Origin: a virus
Virus record (IMG/VR): IMGVR_UViG_3300045964_000006
Location: 1 to 20,128 of that record
Reading direction: 5' to 3' (one strand)
DNA: 20,128 bases
In this document: positions 14,107 through 20,128 of the stretch, piece after piece
Position numbering within the stretch: position 1 is the stretch's first letter
How the letters are laid out: the number at the start of each line of letters is the position of its first letter
Notes under the pieces: generated by a model
What the model was told of the DNA's origin: nothing
The model's input: only the letters and a program-made list of their open reading frames with translations
Database searches by the model: none
Program-made: the position numbers and the translations under genes

Positions 14107-15503
14107 TTGATGCTTTCTGCGTCTAGTATCCCTTGCGCATCTTCCGGCCCGAACTTTTCCCACCACCCACGCAGTTCATCATACCGATCAGCAGGCTGCA
14201 TCGCCTTCTCTTCGATCATCGCAGGCGCACTGGCAGTGACTGGCGCGAGATCATCACCACCCTCACCCTCGAATGCCTTCATTCCCATTGCCACGCGCGC
14301 TTCGTTCCGTGTAATCAATCCTGCATTCCACTTCATCACTTCCTTCTCGGCAATCTGCTTTTCATCAGCCTGAAGCGCCCACACATCGCTTGTATCAAAC
14401 TCCACCCATTCGCCATTCGCATAGGCATACTCCGGCAACAACTGATTCGTGAGCTCCGTTGCAAACAGCTTCATCGTGGGAATCACGAACGTGTTCCACG
14501 CAGCCTCGAGCGCTGTCTTGTAGTTCGAGTAGGTTGCGTGCGTGTCGAAGTTGAAACCAAGCACGAGCCCAGGTATTCCCATCACTGCACAAACTCTCTC
14601 CTCCGGCACCACGTGCGCTTCTTTCAAGGCCATCTGCTGCGGCGAGAAACCGACGTGCGCCAGCTCCATTGGCGCTGAGAACACCGCAGGCGTTCCGGCA
14701 TTTGATCCTGTGGTGGATGCCATCAATGCCGCCTTCACCCGCTCCTGGTCAATCGTGTAGACCGAATCGCTGTTCGGCTTCGGCCAGAGGAAATAGGGCG
14801 GGATGCCGCCTTTGCCGAGGACATTCTTCGAGTAGTACGTTGCGGCTTCATCGCCCAGCACTTCGTTGAGCAATGCTCTCAATGGCGACAGTCCCACGCG
14901 GTGATTTCTTGGATCCAACCCATATCGAAAGTGGATGATGTCGCTGCGCTCAACGCGATACGGCTCGCCGCTGGCCTTGACCTCGTAGTGGGAAATAAAC
15001 TCGCTGTCATCGAGCGGCCACTTGGGTTCTACGTCGCTTGAATCGAGCAGCCACAGTTCCCTCAACCGTCCCAGCTTGTCGCGTCGCTTGAGGACGTAGA
15101 CATTGCCGTAAACGAGCCAGTAATACGCAAACGCCTTGAGCATCGTCGCGCCGGAGTAATAGCCATTCGGCATCTCCCAAATGCGCTGCAGCGGATGATT
15201 GCGCACTGGCACCCACTGATCCTGCTCGCGCTTGTCTTCCCTCAGCACCCGCACGAGCGGCTCGGCAAACACCGTCCCTGCCCAGTTCACCGCGGCCATA
15301 ATCAGCGATGACTGCGTGAGATCGAGCGATGCGCCAAGCGGCACGGCATTGAGTTGCGAAGGCCAGTCAGGCCAGAACACCTGCGCGGCAACGAACTCAC
15401 GCGCTGGCCGTGGATACACGGCAATCGACGAACCGCCATAAGGCGTGAAGTCCTTTGACGGCCCTTTGCGAACGAACGATGTGACGCGCTCAAATAAATT
15501 CAT
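14103..15503 (-). CDS. HK97-type portal protein
   Basis: A 466-residue portal, the ring through which DNA enters the head. Landmarks of the family include an N-terminal strand region, SLIMAAVNWAGTVFAEPLVRV (residues about 66-86 in shortened form), the YWLVYGNVYVLKRRD segment and the C-terminal FDTSDVWALQADEKQIAEK helix, with RNEARVAMGM following. The ATG at 15503 overlaps the methyltransferase stop by 4 nt (ATGA) and AGGA lies upstream, so it is preferred to the start at 15524. The last 20 residues hold DAQGILDAE, shared with the next gene. Position after TerL is standard. Confidence 0.9.
   Translation of the reverse strand: MNLFERVTSFVRKGPSKDFTPYGGSSIAVYPRPAREFVAAQVFWPDWPSQLNAVPLGASLDLTQSSLIMAAVNWAGTVFAEPLVRVLREDKREQDQWVPVRNHPLQRIWEMPNGYYSGATMLKAFAYYWLVYGNVYVLKRRDKLGRLRELWLLDSSDVEPKWPLDDSEFISHYEVKASGEPYRVERSDIIHFRYGLDPRNHRVGLSPLRALLNEVLGDEAATYYSKNVLGKGGIPPYFLWPKPNSDSVYTIDQERVKAALMASTTGSNAGTPAVFSAPMELAHVGFSPQQMALKEAHVVPEERVCAVMGIPGLVLGFNFDTHATYSNYKTALEAAWNTFVIPTMKLFATELTNQLLPEYAYANGEWVEFDTSDVWALQADEKQIAEKEVMKWNAGLITRNEARVAMGMKAFEGEGGDDLAPVTASAPAMIEEKAMQPADRYDELRGWWEKFGPEDAQGILDAESIK
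14116..14141 (-). repeat. Direct repeat copy A (end of portal gene)
   Basis: The partner of 13448-13473, encoding DAQGILDAE at portal residues 455-463. The two copies lie 668 nt apart, about the length of the methyltransferase gene between them. Confidence 0.75.
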
Positions 15504-16498
15504 ATTGCTAATCCTATCTGGCACAGAGTGCGCTTTTCGATCATCTCTGCGTATTGCGGGTTGAGTTCGATGCCGATTGCCTTGCGCCCCATTTCGATTG
15601 CTACCTTAAGCGTTGTGCCTGAGCCTGCGAACGGATCAAGCACAGTTCCTGCAGGCGGGCATCCGGCAATGATGCAGCGCTTGACTATTTCGGCAGGCAT
15701 GACAGCAAAGTGTGCATCGGCGAAACCTTCGCCTTGTATGCGCCATACGTCGCGCCAGTTGGCTAATCCATCGCCCAATGTAGCTGCCTTGCCGGAAGCT
15801 AACCCTCGATTTTCCGAATGCTCCCACTTGTTGTTACCGCCATAACGGTAGACCGATGATGACGAAACGGCCGCAATCCACTGAGGCGACATTGCGCATC
15901 TTGCATCCTGCCAGTTGTAGAAATACTTTGCATTCTTCGTCAGCAAAAATATGTGTTCGTGTGATCGCGTTGGCCTATCGCGCACGCTTTCCGGCATTGG
16001 TGCAGGCTTAGCCCAAATGATGTCGCTTCGCAGATACCAGCCGTCAGCGCGTAAGGCGAATGCAACGAGCCATGGAATCCCAATGAGGTCTTTTGGTTTG
16101 AGCCCTTCAATCTTGTGCGAGCTGACTGGCCTTGCGAAGTTCGCGTCATATGCAGGATTCGGCACTCGAGATCCGTTCGTGATTTCGCGCTGTATACCAT
16201 TGCCGCGTTTTTGTCCTGAGTAATTACCCCACGAACCTGAATAACTGTCCCCCAGATTCAACCACAACGAGCCATCATCAACGAGCACGCGCCGCACTTC
16301 CCTAAACACTTCAACCAACCTTGCGACGTATTCATCCGGCGTCTTTTCCTGCCCGATCTGCCCATCTACGCCATAGTCACGCAAGCCGTAGTAAGGCGGG
16401 GACGTGATGCACGTGTTCACGCTTGCAGTCGGAACCTCGCGCAAGCAATCAAGCGCATCGCCGACAAGCAGGTGTAATGGCGGTGACTCTATCAGCAT
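15500..16498 (-). CDS. Site-specific DNA methyltransferase (SPPY type)
   Basis: A 332-residue SAM-dependent DNA methyltransferase of the beta class. Motif IV is SPPY (33-36), which is often seen in N4-cytosine but also in some adenine enzymes. Motif I is DPFAGSGTT (288-296), followed by GIELNPQY. The middle (about 95-255) is longer than in the second enzyme and should contain the target-recognition part. The ATG at 16498 directly abuts the TerL stop (TAGATG). Possible roles are protection from host restriction or marking DNA for packaging. No restriction enzyme gene is adjacent, although a PD-(D/E)XK nuclease is encoded upstream. Confidence 0.9.
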   Translation of the reverse strand: MLIESPPLHLLVGDALDCLREVPTASVNTCITSPPYYGLRDYGVDGQIGQEKTPDEYVARLVEVFREVRRVLVDDGSLWLNLGDSYSGSWGNYSGQKRGNGIQREITNGSRVPNPAYDANFARPVSSHKIEGLKPKDLIGIPWLVAFALRADGWYLRSDIIWAKPAPMPESVRDRPTRSHEHIFLLTKNAKYFYNWQDARCAMSPQWIAAVSSSSVYRYGGNNKWEHSENRGLASGKAATLGDGLANWRDVWRIQGEGFADAHFAVMPAEIVKRCIIAGCPPAGTVLDPFAGSGTTLKVAIEMGRKAIGIELNPQYAEMIEKRTLCQIGLAI

Positions 16499-17773
16499 CT
16501 ACACCACCGTGATTTCAACCACTCGTTTGGAAAGCATCAGATCCGTGAAGCCGTGAACCATTGCGTCAAGCCTGTTGGGTGACTCACCGCCTGGCTCCCA
16601 CGAGCACAGCTCATCTTCGAGTTCAGGAAACGAGCCAACGTGATGAATGCGCCGCTGCTCGTAAAGCGCGCTCACCGGCTCAGCGCGCGTGAATTTACCA
16701 CGGCTTGCATGCACACCGCGATAGCTTACGCTTGCATCAATCGACGCGATTGTCTGGCGCACCATCTCGCCGCCCTGATTCGTTTCAGCAACAAGGCGAT
16801 CAGCGCTGTACTTGTGATAAGCACTGACCGCCTGCATTGCCCAGGCGTGGGGCGAACCCTGCATGCTCAAATCGTCAAGCAAATAACCATGACCGTCAGC
16901 GCCGAGCCCTTGCACTGTGATACCACATGCATTCCCCGTCGTTGTTGCTGACGGATCGACACTGACGATCACGCGTACCAGTTCCGGATACTTCACCACT
17001 CGCGTTGATTCAATCCATTCGCGCTTCCAGAGCGCGCCTTCAACATCCTCGATCAGTTCGCCGCCCAGCTCCTGCCGGCCTCGTCGCGTGCCGCCATAGA
17101 GCCTGTAGAGTTCGCTTCTCACATCCGGATGCAGGTGCGGATTGTCATCCGTCGTTGCGCGCGTCACGACAGTGTTCGGATCGGTGAGCAATTCCTTCAG
17201 ACGCTTACGCGGTGCCGGCGTTGTTGAGATCACGCAGTGCGGACGTGCGCCTAATCGCAAACCGAGCCGCATATTGTGCCAGCACTCATCGAGCCATCGC
17301 GCTGCAGCGAGTTCTTCGAACCACGCGAGATGATGCTGCGGCCCTCGCAAGCGTTCGACATCAGCCGGCGTGTGCGCGCCGAATAACATTGCTCGCGAAC
17401 CATTCGGCCATGTCAGCTCACCCCAGCTTCGGTTGAAACGAATGGAGCGATTAAACGCGAGCAATCCTGTTTCGCCTTCAACGCACGTCTTGCGCGCATC
17501 GCCTAAAGTCGGGGCAACGATCGCAATGCGAACCTGGGCGTGATGTGTTGCGTAGTCGTTCACGTAATTCGCCGCGGCGAATGTCTTGCCACCACCACGA
17601 CCACTCATCAAAACCCAATTAAGCCAGCGACCCTCAGGCGGGAGTTGATGCGGCAACAGGTTCACTTTCACCGAAGGCTGCTTCGTGTGCTTCGAGAATG
17701 CGAACTGCCTTGTCTGCCATAACTCCGTAGAGAATCGCCAATTCGTTTGCTGGTTGTTTTGAAACATAGACAT
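16499..17773 (-). CDS. terL: Terminase large subunit
   Basis: A 424-residue packaging motor. Residues 57-64 (SGRGGGKT) are Walker A and 148-154 (HLAWFEE) are Walker B with the catalytic Glu. STTPAP (183-188) is the coupling motif. The RNase H-like nuclease carries Asp273 (SVDPS), Glu330 (VAETN) and Asp403 (RLDAM). It hydrolyses ATP to move DNA into the head and cuts the concatemer. The ATG at 17773 gives a 140-nt overlap with TerS and has no Shine-Dalgarno; a GTG at 17671 would reduce the overlap to 38 nt and leave 29 residues before the Walker A Lys63. The start is thus uncertain. Confidence 0.92.
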   Translation of the reverse strand: MSMFQNNQQTNWRFSTELWQTRQFAFSKHTKQPSVKVNLLPHQLPPEGRWLNWVLMSGRGGGKTFAAANYVNDYATHHAQVRIAIVAPTLGDARKTCVEGETGLLAFNRSIRFNRSWGELTWPNGSRAMLFGAHTPADVERLRGPQHHLAWFEELAAARWLDECWHNMRLGLRLGARPHCVISTTPAPRKRLKELLTDPNTVVTRATTDDNPHLHPDVRSELYRLYGGTRRGRQELGGELIEDVEGALWKREWIESTRVVKYPELVRVIVSVDPSATTTGNACGITVQGLGADGHGYLLDDLSMQGSPHAWAMQAVSAYHKYSADRLVAETNQGGEMVRQTIASIDASVSYRGVHASRGKFTRAEPVSALYEQRRIHHVGSFPELEDELCSWEPGGESPNRLDAMVHGFTDLMLSKRVVEITVV

Positions 17774-18044
17774 CAGAGCGTGAAGCGCGCGCCATTGCAG
17801 CTAATGCTTTCAACGACTCCTGAAGAACATCGAAGATGAGTGCATCAAGTATCTCGCCTTTTTTCCTGCCAGCTTCTGCCACTTTCTCGGGCGAGAGCTG
17901 CGATTTCCAACTGGAGACAACCTGATGCGAGAGATTGTACTGCCGTGCAGTTTCAGTGACGCCCTGTCCAGCCATCAAAGCAGACATGACAGCGGCTTTG
18001 ACTTCTGGCGGATGCCCATCTCTGCCTCGTCTGCCTTTCGCCAT
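17634..18044 (-). CDS. terS: Terminase small subunit (HTH)
   Basis: A 136-residue protein that should recognise the viral packaging site. Residues about 12-50 form a helix-turn-helix (EVKAAVMSALMAGQ, then TETARQYNLSHQVVSSWKSQL), like terminase small subunits and transposase-type HTH domains. The rest is helical (residues about 52-118), suited to oligomer formation, and the end is Ala/Pro/Glu-rich. The ATG overlaps the upstream stop as TAATG. It is directly followed by TerL, which supports the call over a plain regulator. Confidence 0.78.
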   Translation of the reverse strand: MAKGRRGRDGHPPEVKAAVMSALMAGQGVTETARQYNLSHQVVSSWKSQLSPEKVAEAGRKKGEILDALIFDVLQESLKALAAMARASRSDVYVSKQPANELAILYGVMADKAVRILEAHEAAFGESEPVAASTPA

Positions 18045-18619
18045 TAACGCCTCTCAAACCGCTCTTCCATCGCGATGCGATATGCATCAAACGCACGTCC
18101 TTCGACTGGACACAAGTTCGTTACGCCTTCCTCATCGAGATAGCGAGCAATGCACTGACCGGTTGAATCGTAGATCATCGTCATCGCCTGGATGATATCC
18201 GGTTCGCCAAAAATCACATAGGCGCGTGCGTTCGGATACGGACTCGCGCGTTCGAGATCACGCGCTTGTTGGCAAAGCGAAACGTACCTTCCGACTTCGA
18301 GCCACGGTTTGATTTCGAAGTATGCAATCCAGTCAGGAATAAAAAAATCCGGCAGGTATGGTTTGCCGGCAAGCACAAAACCTTCCGGTTCGTATTGCCA
18401 GTGTACTTGCAGGTTTTGAAAAAACACCGCCCAGCGCGCTTCGAGTCTTGACCTGAAATGCCGATTCAACCATCGCGTCTGAATGGCGGTGCCTCTCGGC
18501 GTTTCGATTGGTTCAGCAACAGGTTTGCGAACCGCTCGCGGATCTTCCACACAGCGCGAGTCTGCCGCGTGGCAGTTCCTGTTCCGTCCAGGCAGGTTCG
18601 GTTCGCAAAGTTTATTCAT
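18044..18619 (-). CDS. PD-(D/E)XK-type nuclease, phage-associated
   Basis: A 191-residue protein. The pattern E60 (SRLEARWAVFF), P90-D91 (YLPDFFIP) and E102-I-K104 (YFEIKP) is a complete PD-(D/E)XK nuclease active site. Proteins with SRxEARWAVFF...YLPDF...EhK are widespread in phages, mostly annotated hypothetical. The domain covers about residues 50-145; the N-terminus is variable and may be disordered. The ATG at 18619 overlaps the previous stop by 4 nt (ATGA), so it is preferred to the TTG at 18643. Possible jobs are DNA branch processing before packaging or host DNA breakdown. Substrate unknown. Confidence 0.75.
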   Translation of the reverse strand: MNKLCEPNLPGRNRNCHAADSRCVEDPRAVRKPVAEPIETPRGTAIQTRWLNRHFRSRLEARWAVFFQNLQVHWQYEPEGFVLAGKPYLPDFFIPDWIAYFEIKPWLEVGRYVSLCQQARDLERASPYPNARAYVIFGEPDIIQAMTMIYDSTGQCIARYLDEEGVTNLCPVEGRAFDAYRIAMEERFERR

Positions 18620-18819
18620 AGCGTTGGTGAGCGGCGGTTCCAAACTCGCAAAACTTCACTGCGTGAACGAAAGTCCTTTGTGCGCATACCGCAATCCAGA
18701 TTCCTGCAATGAATGAAAAATGAATTTGGCGCACCTTCCTGCGCAATCTGGATTACGTGGGCTAGCTTTCCGCAATGTGCGCATCGTTTGATTTCCGGTT
18801 GCGTTGATTGCCTGTTCAC
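18616..18819 (-). CDS. Lar-like small zinc-ribbon protein
   Basis: A 67-residue protein with CAHCG (residues 13-17), then HCRNLDCG (37-44) and RSEVLRVWNRR near the end. This is the Lar-type plan of two Cys pairs followed by a W-N-R helix. The GTG at 18819 overlaps the previous stop (GTGA). It is the third Lar-like ORF in the window and the only one upstream of the terminase. The antirestriction role is known for Lar only. Confidence 0.7.
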   Translation of the reverse strand: MNRQSTQPEIKRCAHCGKLAHVIQIAQEGAPNSFFIHCRNLDCGMRTKDFRSRSEVLRVWNRRSPTL

Positions 18820-18974
18820 AGCGCGAAAGTTTTGCCAGCCAGGTTAAATGCGAGCGCGAAAAGCGCGGCAGCCAGTACGAGCCGACCAATTTCTTTCAAG
18901 TACGTGTTGCCTGCGAAGACGTAGACAGCACCACCAACGAGTGCCATCAGGATCGGAAAGATTGCAGTGATCAT
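18816..18974 (-). CDS. Small two-helix membrane protein
   Basis: A 52-residue protein with hydrophobic helices at about residues 2-21 and 31-47, joined by the polar link NTYLKEIG. AAAGGAG lies 5 nt before the ATG at 18974, one of the best ribosome sites here. Similar short two-segment proteins are common in phage early regions. A holin-like activity is possible by topology, but no endolysin is beside it and I cannot show it. Confidence 0.65.
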   Translation of the reverse strand: MITAIFPILMALVGGAVYVFAGNTYLKEIGRLVLAAALFALAFNLAGKTFAL

Positions 18975-18993
18975 TGCGTCTCCTTTCGGCGAT

Positions 18994-19161
18994 CTACAAA
19001 CGCGCTAGCAGAAGCAAACATTTCGATTCTCCTTCCAGTTTTCGTTTGAGGATTGCAAGCAACTCACGTGCGCGCAAAACATCGCACGTATGAGTCGCGT
19101 GCACAAGGATTCCATCGATGAGTTCGATGAGTTCCGCGATAGTCAGTTTGCTTTCGTCCAT
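18994..19161 (-). CDS. Small helical protein, unknown
   Basis: A 55-residue ORF too short for most calls, beginning MDESKLTIAELIELIDG. It is predicted helical throughout (residues 5-20 and 27-43) and ends with a short Leu-rich tail. It overlaps the preceding gene by 19 nt, with no good Shine-Dalgarno, so translation would depend on coupling. The next gene starts 20 nt later. No family is recognised. Confidence 0.5.
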   Translation of the reverse strand: MDESKLTIAELIELIDGILVHATHTCDVLRARELLAILKRKLEGESKCLLLLARL

Positions 19162-19625
19162 CGTCCGTACACGTCGCGCAGCCAGTGCGGTTCACGAAAA
19201 GGAAATTCAGAACGCATCGAAAGTGGTGCGCAGCTACAAGCGCAGGCACGAGCATGTGAGTTGAGTGCGCCCGATTCGCCTGGAATTAACAGCGTCTGCC
19301 ATCCGGTATTCTCGCAGTAGCGGCATGCGCCTTCAGGAATCGGCTTTGACGGCCGAAAGCTGTGAGTGTTCGCTTCGCGCATTCGTTGCCACACCTGAAA
19401 GAGTTCGCCTGGCTGCATTGCTGCCCTGACTGTGCGTTCTCTGAGAGCGCGAAAGTACGCCGGCTCGAGGTCAGCTTCAGGAATCGACCCGCAGACTGCG
19501 GCCCACTCCTGAACTTCGCCCTGAAGTTCGCCCTCGTTCAGCTCACGAGCCCCCGCCCTTCGCCGCGTTGAGGTCACGATTTGCGATAATGCGTTCAACC
19601 ACGCGATTGATCTTGTTTTCGTCAC
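19143..19625 (-). CDS. Phage protein with Cys-rich putative zinc site, replication region
   Basis: A 160-residue protein. Its helical first 90 residues include WAAVCGSIPEADLEPAYFRA and an Ala-rich helix. The second half holds CRYCENTGWQ and, after a loop, CACSC, a DnaJ-like cysteine pattern seen in phage replication accessory proteins. A GTG at 19625 has AGGGA about 6 nt upstream and gives an 83-nt overlap with the preceding gene; a second GTG at 19577 would give 35 nt. The role could be helicase loading by position only. Function unknown. Confidence 0.62.
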   Translation of the reverse strand: MTKTRSIAWLNALSQIVTSTRRRAGARELNEGELQGEVQEWAAVCGSIPEADLEPAYFRALRERTVRAAMQPGELFQVWQRMREANTHSFRPSKPIPEGACRYCENTGWQTLLIPGESGALNSHARACACSCAPLSMRSEFPFREPHWLRDVYGRWTKAN

Positions 19626-20067
19626 TGGTATTCCCTAAAAGTAACTCTTCTTTTTGTATTGAAGATGAAGATGAAGATGAAGAAGGAGCGTTACAATCGC
19701 GTAACATCTCCTCTTTTCGGTGTTCTTCGCGATGCCTTCTCACTCGTAACTTACTGCCTTGTCGTAACTTATGCTCGCGCTGCATTCGGCGGTTGGTCAC
19801 CGTTACATTCTTGCGACCAAACGTTACATGTGCAGAAAGTGACCTCTTAAGTTCCTTCAAAGTTTTTAAAACTTCGTCCTCTGAACAGCGGCATATTTGA
19901 GCCAGTTCGCGCAGTGTTCCGGTAAGTGTTCCGGTGCGTCCGTTGTCGTGCATGGCGAAGAGCATTTCTATCCAGGCTCCGCGAGTGGCAAGCGAACATT
20001 TCGCTAATGCCGTGTCCTTCTTCCAGTCACCCGTATACAGCAAAATTGCCGGTTGTTTTTCAGCCAC
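19543..20067 (-). CDS. Replication-type N-terminal domain protein (DUF1376-like), start uncertain
   Basis: A 174-residue protein from a GTG at 20067. Residues 1-70 (PAILLYTGDWKKDTALAKCS, then RGAWIEMLFAMHDNG, LRELAQICRCSEDEVLKTL) resemble the winged-helix start of phage replisome-organiser proteins. A basic central stretch (about 85-115: RRMQREHKLRQGSKLRVRRH) could contact DNA. A run of eight Ser and a short C-terminal helix follow. The frame remains open to the window edge, so the true start may lie beyond it. It is the first gene of the coupled run that leads into packaging. Confidence 0.6.
   Translation of the reverse strand: MAEKQPAILLYTGDWKKDTALAKCSLATRGAWIEMLFAMHDNGRTGTLTGTLRELAQICRCSEDEVLKTLKELKRSLSAHVTFGRKNVTVTNRRMQREHKLRQGSKLRVRRHREEHRKEEMLRDCNAPSSSSSSSSIQKEELLLGNTSDENKINRVVERIIANRDLNAAKGGGS
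19660..19683 (-). repeat. TCTTCA x4 microsatellite encoding poly-Ser
   Basis: Four copies of a 6-nt unit on the minus strand encode eight Ser in the replication-type protein. Slippage would change the linker by two residues per unit without changing frame. Confidence 0.8.
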
Positions 20068-20128
20068 TGAATCTTCATCAAGGTGCGGTGGGGGATGACG
20101 TATTACTCCCAGGAGCGGAGAGCTAAGC

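Overview
The window looks like part of a tailed-phage (Caudoviricetes) genome or prophage with an HK97-type head and a siphovirus-like tail. Every gene I can support lies on the minus strand, so transcription runs from high to low coordinates. The signs are a TerS/TerL pair, an HK97-type portal, prohead protease and capsid, an HK97 gp10-like neck protein, a tail tube and a tape measure. No integrase, tRNA, rRNA, CRISPR array or host gene is visible. Bacterial Shine-Dalgarno sequences and a candidate lipoprotein signal point to a bacterial host, which I cannot name. The right edge may cut a replication-type gene and the left edge cuts the tape measure.

In transcription order, the right end (20067 to 18044) holds a replication-type N-terminal-domain protein, a Cys-rich protein, three very small proteins (one helical, one with two membrane segments, one Lar-like zinc ribbon) and a PD-(D/E)XK nuclease. 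From 18044 to 11620 comes the packaging and portal block: TerS, TerL, a first DNA methyltransferase, the portal, a second DNA methyltransferase, two tandem Lar-like zinc ribbons, a Lys-rich 32-residue protein, a Q/N/D/P-rich small protein, a minor head protein and a Com-like zinc ribbon. A long RNA hairpin then precedes the prohead protease, the major capsid protein and three small head-completion or unknown proteins (11502 to 8814).

A 29-residue membrane peptide, a Cys-rich putative lipoprotein, a strong hairpin with a T-tract and an 891-residue tail fibre (coiled coil, pectate-lyase-like beta-helix, LamG-like lectin end) follow from 8814 to 5763. They sit between head-completion and neck genes, which is an odd place for a receptor-binding protein. 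The tail block then runs from 5751 to the left edge: a neck protein, the gp10-like protein, a putative tail terminator, the tail tube, two chaperone-like ORFs in a -1 frame relation, and a tape measure with an elastin/collagen-like N-terminal repeat.

Genes are tightly packed. Most junctions are ATGA, GTGA, TAATG or TGATG overlaps, which implies translational coupling along one or a few long transcripts. The main departures are 12787-12860, 11503-11619 and 8439-8548, and each carries an inverted repeat. The most unusual points are a shared C-terminal peptide (DAQGILDAE) on the portal and the neighbouring methyltransferase, forming direct repeats around the methyltransferase gene; a Com-like zinc ribbon directly before a hairpin that duplicates the protease ribosome-binding region; and methyltransferases and Lar-like proteins threaded through the packaging genes.
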